The notes beneath the pieces were generated by a model. It ran no database searches, was not told the DNA's origin, and saw nothing but the letters and a program-made list of their open reading frames with translations. Of a stretch of DNA of 64,000 nt, positions 47,201 through 57,679 are shown piece by piece. Where the stretch lies: the NCBI GenBank assembly GCA_024663395.1, contig JANFAH010000079.1:1-64000 (forward strand). Reading direction: 5' to 3'. The DNA is from Pisolithus tinctorius (taxonomy: Eukaryota; Basidiomycota; Agaricomycetes; Boletales; Pisolithaceae). Position 1 is the first letter of the stretch. Every line of letters begins with the position of its first letter. The translations under genes were made by a program, and so were the position numbers.

Positions 47201-48899
47201 TTTACCCTCAGAGTGACCAGGCTTCAAGACCAGGTGACAGGGGTCAAGTCCGAGTGGCCAAAGTCAAGGCCAAGAGACTGGGGCCAAGTCCAGTTGGACC
47301 AGAGTTGAGGCCGGAGGTTAGGGGCTAAGTCCAGGGGACCGGACTTAAGGCTGGGAGGGCGTGAACAAGGCCGGTAGTGTGGGAAACCAACTGGTCTTGG
47401 AGTGCACACAAGGGGAAGCCAGTCCAGGGTTGGATCTACCTCCCTTGGTCTCAGCTTATGTGCTGTACCCTTATGCAAGCTGGGGAGAGGTCCGGGACAG
47501 GGGCTGGGGATAGCTTAAGGCTTGGCCTTAGCTATAGAGTAGTCTTGAGGGGTAATACAGGAGTCGAGGGTAATACTTAATTGATATTCTGACTGGGGTG
47601 CTACAAAGTATGTACAGGGGTTAAATACATGAGGCTGGTCTGGGATAATGAACATAGAGCTGGACTTGTGAATAAGCTATTAGTGAGATGATTAGCAAGA
47701 TGAGGATAGCCACAGTGACTATGCAGAGGCTAATAGCCAAAGTCCGGGTGACCAGCATAACCAGGGTCGGACACAGGATTGTACAGTAAGCAAAGTCTGA
47801 TGAATGGGCTAGACTAAATATAGTACAAACAAAGGGAAACAGACCGGAGTTATGTCCGGGTGACCTGGACATAGACCTGGGAGGACCAGGGTGGAGCAGT
47901 GCAAGGCTGGAAGGTTGGAATGGACTGGAGATAGGGGTAAAAGACTGGACTTAAGTTATTTAGACCGGAGTTGGGTTTCCTAGGGCTGGACTAGGACCGG
48001 ACTTGACTGGAGATAGGGGCTAGGGGTCCGGACTGGACTGGGACTGAGTCTGAGAGTCATGGATATGACACCTTCCTCGAGGTCGATCTTGAGATCGAAT
48101 GAGCAGTGTGGCAGAAGTTCTGTGGCCTTGTCTTTACTAAAGATGTCGGCAAACTCGTGATACTCAGGAGGAACTGAGGAGAGGTCAGGAGGCGGAGATG
48201 AAGCGGAGGACACACGAAGCTTCACATCATCAGTGGAGAGCTGTAAGTGGAACTGTCTGGAGCCAGGGAGAGCACAGGCTCTGACATATGCAGCAGCATT
48301 GATGAGTGAGATGAGTGGAGTGGAGTGCGGCAAGTCTGTCAGAGGTGCAGTCAGAGCTGCAAACGGAGTGGAGGGTGTCAGATCCGGGGTGGAGGTCACA
48401 GCGGAAAGTGACAAAGGCACCTGGGGTGTTGGCATTCCCTGTAACAATGGTTTGAATGATATACTGCCCAGTACCCAGTCAATCGACGGATTGAAGCAGG
48501 TGAGCCAGTTGTGTCCTAACACCAGTGAACATGAAGAATCCAATGGAGTAACATAAAACGAAACAGAATTGACATCACCAGAAGGGAAGTGGAGGGAAAG
48601 ATCTACTTCTTGGGAGATGACAGCATTTGTACTACTGTCAAACAAGCAGAGCAGAATTGGCAGAGAAATGGAGGAAACAGAAATAGCATATTTTTTAATT
48701 ACAGACAGGTCTATGAAGCAATGAGAAGAACCAGAATCAATCAACGCAGAAAAAGTATCAACAGAATAATCTGGAAGAGTTACAGACAGAAGTAAGGAAT
48801 TGGGACTAGAAAGAGTGGATGTGTTGAGTTGGATGTCTGGTTGCACACAGTTGGGTTCAACGCTTCCTCCAGGCTGTGCGAGCTCCCTGGAGGAGCAGA
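44297..48899 (-). pseudogene. pol: Element B pol (protease to chromodomain; frameshifted, F LTR inside)
   Basis: Protease (LIDSGSSHCFID near 48730) is in the -1 frame after the gag slippery site and is open through about 48071. A solo F LTR (47188-48070) then interrupts. RT (46498-47193) has [10 protein letters not shown] near 46690 and ends in a frameshift near 46497. RNase H (45963-46440) and a linker (45606-45884) follow. Integrase (44552-45523) is open: CTACGQSK, D in SMDFIKHLP, D in VTSDRGPEF, E in NQTPEQY. The chromodomain frame (44297-44530: YLVHWAGYENTNKETSW) is separated by a further shift. Nearly intact domains but not a continuous polyprotein. Confidence 0.87.
47188..48070 (-). mobile_element. 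Solo LTR of family F in element B pol
   Basis: 883 bp, reversed copy of the LTR at 23493-24394, with a perfect 5-bp duplication CCTTC (47183-47187, 48071-48075). It is the innermost level of the nest: A2 LTR, E3, C, B, F. Confidence 0.88.
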
Positions 48900-50174
48900 C
48901 TAATTTTTTGGCTCTGCCTGCTCTGCAGGCAGAGTTCCAGCTGTAGCTGCACAGGCTTTGGCTGCATGGGAGGTGGACTTGGGACAGTCCTTGGCGGAGT
49001 GGCCAGCCTCGCCACAGAAGAGGCAGGGGTTGTTTTTCATCCTGCACTGGTGCTCAGCAGAGGTGAGTTTGCCATCTTTACCCAGAAGTTGGGCAATATC
49101 GGACTTGGATGCATTGGACTTGGGTGGATCTTTCTGTTTGCCCTTGCCCTTGGCATTGGACTTTTGAGCAGAGGCAGAGGATGACAATTTAGACTTGTTG
49201 TCAGAGTTGGAGGGCTGCAACTTGTCAGAGGTGGACTTGGTGGTACGTGAGATTTCCACTTTGCGCTCCCAGTAGTGTGCATTGATGGTCTGGGTGAGTT
49301 CGTGGAGTTGTGCGAGGGTAGAGGGTTTTCCGACATGAGTGATCTCATCCTTGATGTGGTCTGGAAGTCTGCTATAGAAGCGGTGGTGGAGTGCACTGAC
49401 ACCATAGTCCTTGACTTGTGAAGCCCAGCAATTGAACTCCATGACATATTTGGTAATTCGAGAACCGTCCTTCATGGTAAGGTTCTCAAGTTGTTGGACA
49501 GCATCTGCTATAGCATTGTGCGGACCGAAATTAGCTGTGAGCTCTTGTAAGAACTCGTGATAGTTGTCCATCCAGAGCAGGTGGTCATAGTTGTCGGGGT
49601 TTAGTAGGTCTGGCTTGAACCAAGCCAGGGCCATCCCCTTAAGATAAGATTGAGCGAAGGTAACCTTTGCTCTGTCAGAGCGGAATGCACGAGGGCAGTC
49701 TTGGAAGTTCAACTTGCACTGAACGAGGAACTCACAGAGTTTTTTAGGGTCGGAGCCATCGAAGGTGTCAGGCTCGCGGACTTTGGTTTTTGGAGCAGAG
49801 TCCTCAGTGTGCAAACTAGACCGTGCAAGTGCATGGAGAGCTCTAGCAAGAGCTACGAGGGGATCCTCTGGCGGCTCAGCCAGGTCTTCGGGGATATCCC
49901 CGTCACTGCTGCCCCCACCATCAGGATCACCATCAGGATAGTCAGGGTTGGGGTTGGGTCCATCATCTCAGTTACGAGGAGATGGAGTATGGAAAGTTGT
50001 TGGGTGGAGGTTGGAGCGACCAGCCTGTGAAGCACTTTTGCCTTCAGTGCGAGAGTGGCATTGAGTGGAGAATGATTGGAACTGTTCGACAACAGAAGGG
50101 AGTTGACGCGGATTAGCTAGCACAACAGCGAGGTTCTCAGCAACCTCTCTCTGGGATTGAGCTCAAGTTCTCAT
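48900..50174 (-). pseudogene. gag: Element B gag with two TGA codons
   Basis: The frame starts at ATG 50174, meets TGA after three codons and again near 49970, then is open to TAG at 48900. It shows a Asp/Gly/Pro-rich acidic part, EPDTFDGSDPKKLCEF, SYLKGMALAWF and the zinc knuckle CLFCGEAGHSAKDC near 48990-49031. The end EPKN-stop overlaps the slippery heptamer A AAA AAT (48903-48909), and protease is open in the -1 frame. A start after the first stop is possible. Confidence 0.82.
48903..48909 (-). promoter_or_regulatory. Probable -1 frameshift site of element B
   Basis: On the minus strand A AAA AAT immediately precedes gag TAG. It is a variant of the all-A heptamer in A and C, still a plausible slippery sequence. 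Confidence 0.55.
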
Positions 50175-50222
50175 AACAGTGTAAGTTTTTTGGAAGACAG
50201 AAAACAAGATTGTACAAGTGCA

Positions 50223-50233
50223 AGTATGAATAT
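50223..50233 (-). other. Self-complementary primer-binding site of element B
   Basis: On the minus strand ATATTCATACT lies two bases after the LTR end. It is complementary to AGTATGAATAT, the predicted transcript start in the 3' LTR (near 42265); the 5' LTR itself has one C/T change (AGTACGAATAT near 50525). Confidence 0.65.
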
Positions 50234-50235
50234 AC

Positions 50236-50949
50236 TGTCAAGTCCAGGCCTACTCCGACCAACTCCGATGCTATATAAGGTCTAGAGGAAGGTCCAGAAG
50301 CAAGTCTGACACAGGAGAACAGAACTCCGACTAGTGGAGTGGTGGCAGGAACAAAGTCCACCGAAGCAGAGGCAGAGTGGAGTGAGGGCATCGGGTTTAG
50401 CTCATGCACTACCCCCTTGCACAATCTCAGCCCTCGTATTTCAGAGGGAGAGTACAAACAGAGAGTTGGAGATAACTCCAACAGGCAGAAGATGGAATCA
50501 GAGGGAGTAGGAACTAAGTTGATATTCGTACTGAAGAACAGTGGAGTACAGTACATGTTTTTATACTGCTATGGAGGTACAGTAATCAGAATCAGAACTG
50601 ACATATGGAGACTCATAAATTTTCAAGTAAAATTTCCTGGATGACGAATGAAGGGTAGACAGAGGACATATGAACAGGTAACACAGAGCATCCAGAAAAG
50701 GAAATAGTCCAGGCACTGGACCATGCAGTGAGCACGCTGCGGAGTACCTGACTGTGAAGGTAGTCACATGACCCCTCAGAGAATGGACCACTTGGTCCAG
50801 TAGGGGAGCAACACAAGTCTGACAGCAGTTGGAGTGGAGATGGTTCGCAACCAACAGAAGTTGGGCGGAGTTGGTGTGGAGTGAGTGAATGACTGGCGGA
50901 GTAGGGTGCAGAGTGAGTAAGGGCTTAGTGTGAACGCACGGTTATGACA
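50236..50949 (-). repeat. 5' LTR of element B
   Basis: 714 bp with minus-strand TATA (AGTATAAAAAC near 50555-50565). Differences from the other B LTRs are mainly transitions. Confidence 0.92.
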
Positions 50950-51278
50950 GAACCAGAGTATGAGATCACCAAGATCCTCGACTCAAAGGTAGACTGACAC
51001 CGAAGGTGTAAGCTACAGTACCTGGTACACTGGGCTGGCTATGAGGGCACCGATGAAGAAACATCCTGGCTACCAGCCACCGAGCTGGGCAATGCCGAGG
51101 ACCTACTCACTGCTTTCCATGCCAGTTATCCCAGTAAACCCAGTCCAGTCACTAGTTAAAAACATACCTTTCTCTTCTTTCCCTCTTGTTTCCTTACCCT
51201 TGTTTTCCCTTACTATACCAAGAATGGTTCATTACACTGATACTATGTACATACATCAGTGTTCAGTCCTACTGGCTT

Positions 51279-52373
51279 TCACTTGGAGTCCCCCTTGAAC
51301 ACCTCCCCATCGCTTTCCCAGAGCTCCCTCTCCTCCCCACTCCCCAAGTCAGACCACTGACCCTTCATGTGCATGTCCTCAGGCTGGTGCATGATCCCCT
51401 CATCCAACTCCACCCCTGCTCCTTTGCAATCTGACTGGAGGCTCTCAAGCTCCAGGTCTGCCACATCCAAGTGCAGCTCTTCACTGGACTCAGATGACAG
51501 GGTGGACGGGCAAAGAGCAAACTTGAACTCACCCAGTAAATCACCCAGCTGACTGTTGAATCAGCACTGGGTCTCCCTCCTGGCTCACATGTTGGTGGTC
51601 TGACAGTCCATGGCTGCTGCAATCAGCTCAAAACCTTTGACCACTGCCACAACCAGAGGGTCAGAGGAGGCAGTGGTGGGCACAACCACTGCCAAGGGGC
51701 CAGCTTCTGACTCACCAGGCACCCCAGACTTGGTTTGGGTGACTTTCTTCTTTTCCCTGGCCCTTGGAAACATAACATCCTCCAGCACTCTCTTCTTCCC
51801 AGCCTTTGCCCTGACCTCTTCAGTCTCAGGCTCCACTCCCTTGGGCAACTCGCACCTGACCTTCATTTCAGTGCACCAGTTGCATGTCCTCTTCTTGCAC
51901 TTGCTCTGCTGCATGTGACCAAAGGTGCATGGCACCCGACCCTTCTTGCACTGTTGGCACAACTTGGTGCTCACAACACTGACAGTCTTCTCCTGCTCCT
52001 TGCCTTTCAGCTCCAGCTGCACCTGGCTCTCTCATTCTCAGCACTCGGCTTCCACCTGTTCCTGCTCCTTCCTCTTGGCCTCCAACTGCTCCTGCTCCCA
52101 CTTTTCGGCCTCCACCTGCTCCCTTTCATGCTGCTTGGCTTCCAACTGCTCCCTCTCATGCTGCTTGGCCTCCAGTCACTCTCTCTCAAGCCTTTCCACC
52201 TCCAACCAAGTGGCCTCTTCCCTCAACACCTTGCACCGCTTGCACTTGGCCATCTTAGCCTGGATGTCAGCCTCCTTGTCATCACTGGTGATCTGGAGTT
52301 CAGGCGTGGTGGTCTTCTGAAAGCTGGATGGGTTGTTGGGTACGTGCAGGGAAGCTTGACAAGTAGAAAACAT
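51279..52373 (-). pseudogene. Element C antisense accessory gene (coiled coil, six-cysteine cluster), broken
   Basis: It starts MFSTCQASLH at 52373 on the minus strand. After an acidic stretch (TSDDKEADIQAKM) comes a coiled coil of heptad-like LEAKQHEREQ repeats with stops (TGA) near 52175 and 52035. The cysteine cluster CX2CX6CX14CX2CX6C (CQQC, CTF, CNWC, CEL) follows near 51950, with no intron before it, then basic residues (KKRVLEDVM, REKKKVTQ) and, after a frame change, an acidic end (51279-51470). Position and order match the A and B genes, so it belongs to the same accessory family, with a longer central gap and an added Cys. Confidence 0.68.
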
Positions 52374-52516
52374 GATGATGGGATCAGGAGAAAACAATTC
52401 TTCACAAAAGACACACCTTTTTAACCCTGGGGAACACATGTTCTGTTGGCACAGCGACTGCCAACCTCATGTACCTTAGGGCAGGTCTCAAGGGCTCGAC
52501 CCTAAGGGGGGGATAC

Positions 52517-53003
52517 TGTCATATACTGAGAAACCCACAGTTCAGTCTTAGGTTCTGAATGCCAGGTCAATACCAAACACTGAGACAAGGTCTGTCCCTT
52601 ACTATACTTTTCTAGTTAGCCTTTGTACTGCCCTTGCTTGTGCCAAGGCAGTGTCTGTCTTTGGCTCTCCGATCCCTGCCTTCTTGTTTAACCTTAAGTT
52701 AGTTCCTTGCACAGCTATTTAGTTCCTCACTGGTAACCCCGGCCTTTGGGTTGCCAGTCTTCAGTATATATACTCTACATACATTGTACTTAGTCCCTCA
52801 GTCTGAATATCAACCTAGTTCACCCCAAGTTCCCAGCTTAAGCCCAAGTCAACTCTCAGCTTTTGCTCCTGACCCCCCTCGGCCCTCTCTCTGACTTCAA
52901 CCCAGCTTGCACAAGGGTCTAGCACACGAGCTAAGACCAAGGGTTGTTGCACCTGGTGCTCAGCCTTCAGCCTTTGACCCCTGACCTAGTCATGAACTTA
53001 ACA
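52517..53003 (+). repeat. 3' LTR of element C
   Basis: 487 bp, after the purine-rich tract AAGGGGGGGATAC; same length as the 5' LTR. Confidence 0.92.
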
Positions 53004-54267
53004 GTGGCAATGCAAGTCAGATCTTGGTGGAGACATCTCTAGATCCAAAGATGGCATGACGGATGGATGGTGTTTCCAGATAGGGAAGTATTAATTCCAG
53101 AATTGAAGGGCATGAGTCAGGTGTCAAAGGGGCTAGGGCATTGGGGGTCTGTGGGGCAATGGGAGCATACACAATCACATCTCCCACCCTTTCATCCTCT
53201 CAGCAAAGTTAACAAAAACTTCATGAATGGGGCTCTGATGGAGGAGGAGGAGAAGGGGGGACATCTTCTGCTGGATCTTGCAGTAAGAAGGCAAGATGCA
53301 TGTCATACTCATCATGGATGCAATCAGGGAGGCTGGAGAACAGTAGATTATACTGCAGCTGTTGCAATGTGAGAAGAATGATGGATGAGATTGGAATAAA
53401 GACAGTGCAGGGAGCAGGGAGGAACAATCCATATGCTTCACCAAGAGGGGAGACTGAAATGACCACATAAGACCTTTCTAACTGAGTGACAGACCTGAGG
53501 TGACCAAAGAATGTCCTTCTGGAAGTCATACTGACAAGGAGAACACACTGACCAAGCTGCATGGGATGGGATGGGGCTGATGATGATGGGATGAACCAGG
53601 GGGCTTCAGGACAGAAGCTGGTGGGAATGCCTGGCAGATATATGTAGCCACTGTCTCTGGCAAATGATACAAGTGAGATGATCAACAAAGAGGTGGCCAT
53701 GATTGATGGACTTAGTGAAATGAGCATCTGATGGATGGAGTGCTGTAGAAATGCATAGGGTGTGAGGATCCTCTCCAAATTTGGAAGGCAGAATCATGTG
53801 GCTGAGCACTTTAAGCAAGTGTGAGAACTGAGTTGATATCTTTGGAAATGGTGGAGATATGACAAAAACCAGAATGCTGTACACAGGTGCTAAAAACTTT
53901 TAATGTGCACTTAACTTGCTTCCTCTTTTCTCTTTAGTACTGATGACTCATTCTTGTGCAAAGGATGACTGTTAATGTCCAGCAGTCTTTCTATGCATGA
54001 GGCCTCTAGTCTTCATCTGCATGGCATGGGCATTGTGCACAACTCATCAATGAGTTAGGCAGAGCCAGCTGTAACCATGTCCACAACACCTTTGGTGTGT
54101 GACATCAGACTGAGACCCACACAAGGGAATAGCACTGTAATCTCAGTCACTAAGTCCAAACAGTCCAACCATCTGTATCTTTGACTCCCCTCCTCATCCT
54201 GACCCCTCAGCCTCATGCCCACTTTGGTCTCTGGTCCAGCCTCAACCCAGACACCCTGAACTTGACA

Positions 54268-55407
54268 GCCACAGCTTATCTGAGAATAAATGAAAGTCAG
54301 ACTCAGCAGGTTCATTGACAAAAAAATATCCTGTATCTGTACAGTGAGCTTTGGGCACTCAAGGCTGTGATTTGAGTACTGATGCTCTCACAGCTTGATG
54401 GTGGGCAGCTGAGTTAATAATTGAAGCCAGAAACCATTAGATTGAGTCTGCCTGTGCTATGCACCAATTCACATACCCCATTGTTTCTCTTTGTACTGAT
54501 GTTCAAAAGTTACATGCTCCCTCTCATCTTCTTTGTGCTTCCTGCAACTCACCTCATGCTGCTTGAAACTGGTTTTCTGAAATTTCCTGTTGCAGTGTGG
54601 GCATTGGTGGAAAACAGCATGATTCCATTCAGCATTTTGACAGGTCAAAGCTGAACAGGTGGTATGGGAGGGAGCCATGAGAGAAGATGTCTTGTAGCTG
54701 ACTGATAGTTGTCAGACACACTGCATATGCTCTGTTTGGCTGATGTAAGACAAATGTCATGCCATAATATCAGTCATTATCAGATCATTATCACTTGGTA
54801 ACTCGGGTAACTCCCATCCAATGAAACTTCTTCCCTTGGCACTGCCCCCAAGTGGTTGACATATCATTACCAGACCATTTTAATGACCCTAATAAGGAAA
54901 CTTGTGAGCATTGTCAGCCAGCAGCATTATCAGGTGCCTCGAAAATTTGCAACATGGAATCAAGACAGATTAAGCACATCATAGTTTTGCTGAGGTACCA
55001 TCTTCGTCAACACATGCATGATCCTATGTATGATGATGTGACGTCAGCTGCTTACTGAAATCATACCCATATTCAGTCGTTCTCCGTCTACGGACGGATG
55101 AACCCTTAGGAAGTTCTCAATGGCATTCACCATCTGCTTATACTGCATGTCGTTACTGTCATCCGGTGTATCCTGTGCTGTCCCAGAGCTTTTGACCCAA
55201 ATCAGCGTTATTTGTCTAACACTTTTATAACATGGGAGATGATTGGCCTCAGCCGCCTATCACTCTGCTATACCAGCCACGGTGAAGAAAAGCAAGCCAT
55301 TGAGGCAGCATCGGAGGGAGTCAAACTTAGGAGAAACTCGGCGAACCCGACATTTCTATGACCGTGTTATATTACGGGATGGACAGCGCCAAGAGGCGTG
55401 GAAGTAG
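54268..55407. other. Right flank of the nest; mostly no gene seen
   Basis: AT-rich in the left half, becoming CpG-rich after about 55060. The only notable frame is the zinc-finger-like minus ORF at 54469-54678. A minus-strand coding-like stretch near 55085-55215 (SSGTAQDTPDDSND, AIENFLRVHPSV) has no visible start or stop context and remains unassigned. Confidence 0.4.
54469..54678 (-). pseudogene. C2H2-like zinc-finger ORF fragment, possibly a transposase N-terminus
   Basis: The 69-codon frame starts MAPSHTTCSA and contains CPHCNRKFQKTSFKQHEVSC, a CX2C...H...C finger followed by a charged stretch (RKHKEDEREH). Short fingers like this begin many Plavaka-type transposases in agaricomycetes, so it may be the start of such a gene, but nothing downstream continues it. 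A free-standing small protein is the alternative. Confidence 0.3.
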
Positions 55408-55863
55408 ATCAACCCACCGAGTGGATGCACGCCTGCAATTGCTCTATGTAAAGAGCCGTCAGAGGGGCATCGCTCATTATTGAGCGAATTAGTGGATGTC
55501 AGTGCAGATGTGAATGTTATTGGCGAACAGAGCTACAAGGCACTGGACTACACTGCGTTCAACGCCGATACGGCTATGGAAATGCTCGTGCTTTCAGGGC
55601 TCCGTCGGAAGTTGGGTTGCAATGTGGAAATCAAAGTCGCTTGCCGACAGCGTGAGGCAAAGCTTCGGAATGGCTACCGGGAACTCTTCCAGGACAAACT
55701 ACGCCGGGTACTGCTCAGTAGCAGTAACAGTAAGAATGCTTTGCAGGACTTACGATGCGTATATGCTTACGCATTCGCTGCGGACATGGAGAAGGCTGAT
55801 CTATGCGACGTGCTCAAGTTCGGGCGCTGTACAGAGATCCTGAGTTTCGGAAAGATATCGTGA
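55408..55863 (+). CDS. Hypothetical ORF, weak ankyrin-like start
   Basis: An open frame follows a stop at 55405 and runs to TGA at 55861-55863. I do not recognise the whole. The part SELVDVSADVNVIGEQSY and ALDYTAFNADTAMEMLVLSG has the spacing of one ankyrin repeat; the rest (VACRQREAKLRNGYRELFQDKL, LQDLRCVYAYAFAADM) is charged and helical. There is no clear ATG; an upstream exon may be missing. CpG content and codon use look like host DNA, not like the nest. It could be a remnant of a larger ankyrin or NLR-type gene. Confidence 0.35.
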   Translation: MNPPSGCTPAIALCKEPSEGHRSLLSELVDVSADVNVIGEQSYKALDYTAFNADTAMEMLVLSGLRRKLGCNVEIKVACRQREAKLRNGYRELFQDKLRRVLLSSSNSKNALQDLRCVYAYAFAADMEKADLCDVLKFGRCTEILSFGKIS

Positions 55864-56311
55864 CCGAGTGACACACCACCAGGATCGGACGACTGAGGAT
55901 CAAAGGTAGCTTCGAGACGTCGAACACTCGTAACGCGTTGAGGGCACCATGCCGTTGCCAGGTCAGCTGAGTGGCATCCTGCGATGCGAATGCAACGACG
56001 ATAGCAACGCCGACAAGGTGCCGCGACTCCTCATGCGACAATCCAGGGCGGCCTCATTCACCATTCGTCAGGTCTCGGGCCGGAGAGCTGTTGTCATATC
56101 ATCATCATATGGTCTTGGCAGCCCCAGTCCGAGGCCTCCGTTACTCCCACTTGATGAAATCCACTGGCGGAGCGGTTCCGCGGCGTTGTCCGGTGTCTTC
56201 GTGGCCACAACGTCCGTGACTCATATTCAGAATCCGCGTCGGAGTTCGCATGACGGACACACTTCTCTAATCACGTGCCTCTTCTCGTTGTCGTCGTCGT
56301 CGTCGTCCACG
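55864..56311 (+). other. Upstream region of CFIm25; TCG microsatellite
   Basis: CpG-rich sequence without a convincing gene; an open frame at 55949-56335 reads into the start of the next gene in another phase and is not supported. A short TCG triplet run lies at about 56289-56307, a few bases before the CFIm25 start, probably in its 5' leader. Confidence 0.4.
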
Positions 56312-57274
56312 ATGTCCAACACGATCCCCCTGTGAGTGCAGGCCACGTTGTTACCTTGAAGCGCTGACGATCCACACAGCTATCCCCTTTCCAACTTCAC
56401 ATTCTGGTATGCAACAGAGTTATTGTCGTCTGCGACAGACACACTCACACCCGGAGTTGATTAGCACAAAGGAAGCCCAGCCAGAGGAAGACCCATCTGT
56501 CTCGGCGCGTCTGCAGCGTCTACAAAACAACTATGAGGATTTTGGAATGCGTCGGACGGTAGAGGGCGTGTTGGTGGTACACGATCACGGCCACCCGCAT
56601 ATCCTCATGTTACAGATTGCCAACGCATTCTTCAAGCTGTCAGTACCCCCCATCTTCACGCGCATATATGCATGCGTGTCCTTTATTCAATGTGTGTTTG
56701 GATAGCCCAGGCGATTACCTCAAACCAGGTGAAGACGACGTCGAAGGTCTCAAGCGAAGACTCGACGAACGACTCGCGCCACCTCCAGAATCCAAGCAAT
56801 TCAACGCGTCTCACGGCATCGACAACGAATGGGAAATCGGAGATTGTCTCGCACAGTGGTGGAGACCCAACTTCGAGACGTTCATGGCGAGTCTGCGCAT
56901 CCATGGCATGCTTATTTCTGTCGCGAGGGGCTGACGGCGGATACCTACAGTACCCATTCATCCCTGCGCACATCACCAAACCGAAGGAGTGCAAAAAGTT
57001 GTTCTTGGTACATATGCCTGAACGAAGTTCGTCCTTCTACCCTGTGCTAAATCGTTTCGTGTGTTCATGCGACATTCAGAGGTCCTCGCCGTTCCCAAAA
57101 ACATGAAGCTGCTCGCTATACCACTCTTTGAGCTATACGACAACGCTGCTCGGTACGTCTATCGTCTCCTTAGTTCCCTTTATTTATCTCTGACCTTGTA
57201 ACGATGGCAGGTACGGCCCGCAGTTATCTGCTATCCCGCATTTGCTGTCAAGGTATAACTTTATATACCAGTGA
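56312..57274 (+). CDS. NUDT21: CFIm25 / NUDT21 homologue, pre-mRNA 3'-end cleavage factor subunit (7 exons)
   Basis: This is the small subunit of nuclear cleavage factor Im, which binds UGUA in pre-mRNA and guides poly(A) site choice; its Nudix fold binds RNA rather than hydrolysing nucleotides. Exons: 56312-56331, 56380-56406, 56465-56638, 56706-56886, 56951-57026, 57080-57152, 57211-57274, giving 204 residues; the human protein has 227. Visible blocks: YPLSNFTF, GMRRTVEGVLVVH, FFKLPGDYLKPGED, WWRPNFE, YPFIPAHITKPKECKKLF, VPKNMKLLAIPLFELYDNA and the end LLSRYNFIYQ. All introns are short (48-67 nt); the fourth (56887-56950) has a GC donor (GCGAGT). The frame is unbroken with these splices. 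Splice sites are read by eye and fitted to the family. Confidence 0.93.
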
Positions 57275-57679
57275 CTTCGCGCGCGCAAAGAGAGGGCAAT
57301 AGACTGTATCCTTAGAATTTGACCATGAGCGTGTCTCTCGTGTGCACTCCTCTCCTTGACCGTGTTACCGACACTTTGTATCTTCTTGTCTCGAGGTTGC
57401 AACGCGCCAATCCTCTTATCTCGGAGCCATACTCGGTGCAGCTATTGCACCGTTCTTGGCAGAAATGTCAGCACCCTGAGTCCAGATCATGAGAATATGT
57501 ACTGCCCCAGACCTTGAGCAATGAATAGACGTGCAGCTATTGTATATTCCATGCAAAACTACCTAGCTCCTGCATTCAAATGCAGAAGTAACTTACGAGG
57601 GTCGACGGGGTATTCCAAAATTGCCTCCAATATTAGTAGCCCCATCCCACTCTCTCAGAATGCTCTTCTCCAACTGCAA
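57275..57679. other. Intergenic region between convergent CFIm25 and Rab18-like genes
   Basis: The two genes end towards each other. I see no further coding signal here; the stretch should hold both 3' ends. Confidence 0.5.

Larger units (their letters stand above)
41975..50949 (-). mobile_element. Ty3/gypsy chromovirus B, complete and reversed inside C
   Basis: Two 714-bp LTRs (41975-42688, 50236-50949) and a perfect 5-bp target duplication GAACC (41970-41974, 50950-50954). On the minus strand the order is 5' LTR, primer-binding site, gag, slippery site, protease, RT, RNase H, integrase, chromodomain; then an opposite-strand accessory gene and the purine-rich tract (AAGGGGGGGG) and 3' LTR. 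A solo F LTR sits between protease and RT. Few stops compared with A and C. Confidence 0.94.
38470..51157 (+). pseudogene. pol: Element C pol (broken; chromodomain separated by element B)
   Basis: Protease has [12 protein letters not shown] near 38626. RT has [10 protein letters not shown] near 39765; RNase H, integrase zinc domain (near 40900-41030) and DDE core (near 41100-41420) follow. The catalytic SDRGSEF reads SNSGSEF here. Element B is inserted at 41975 within the linker before the chromodomain; the chromodomain (YLVHWAGYEGTDEETSW) resumes at 50955-51157. TGA codons in place of Arg occur at 38928, 39268, 39399 and others, so the polyprotein is not made. Confidence 0.85.
29017..53003 (+). 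mobile_element. Ty3/gypsy chromovirus C (hosts D, a solo B LTR and full B)
   Basis: It has two 487-bp LTRs (29017-29503, 52517-53003) and a perfect 5-bp target duplication GTGGC (29012-29016, 53004-53008) within E3. Its own internal sequence is interrupted by D at 30194, a solo B LTR at 37257 and full element B at 41975. Order: gag, slippery site, pol, chromodomain, antisense accessory gene, purine-rich tract (AAGGGGGGGA), LTR. TGA stops in gag and pol show it is inactive. Confidence 0.93.
28265..54104 (-). mobile_element. E3: LTR-like element in A2 3' LTR (split by element C)
   Basis: Own parts are 28265-29016 and 53009-54104, about 1848 bp in all, starting TGTGAGTC and ending TGTGACA. The 4-bp flanks are TTGG and TCAG (two transitions). 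Minus-strand TATA lies near 28785-28797. The minus ORFs 53221-53778 (185 codons) and 53606-53884 carry the conserved family reading frame, joined by a frameshift. Confidence 0.78.
21534..54267 (+). mobile_element. Ty3/gypsy chromovirus A2 (5' truncated; 3' LTR split by nested elements)
   Basis: Own sequence is 21534-28264 (minus the F LTR at 23493-24394) and 54105-54267. It is a close relative of A1 in the same orientation. It starts within gag at AGCAACAATAAG, lacks a 5' LTR, and keeps protease, RT, RNase H, integrase, chromodomain, the antisense accessory gene and the 3' LTR. E3 split that LTR, and element C later split E3. CpG is rare. Confidence 0.85.
27899..54267 (+). repeat. 3' LTR of A2 (split: 27899-28264 and 54105-54267)
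   Basis: It starts TGTCATAGTC after the purine-rich tract AAGAGGGGGA, with TATA (AGTATATAAAC) near 28170. It is broken at TTGG (28261-28264) by E3 and resumes at TCAG (54105-54108), ending AACTTGACA at 54267. Confidence 0.82.

Noticed and set aside
5026..54267. A simple tandem array of complete gypsy elements sharing LTRs
   Set aside because: A2 lacks a 5' LTR and half of gag, and unrelated remnants at 16611-21531 lie between A1 and A2.
55949..56335. 128-codon plus ORF upstream of CFIm25
   Set aside because: It overlaps the CFIm25 first exon out of step with its splicing, ends in a Ser run from the TCG microsatellite, and has no recognisable domain.
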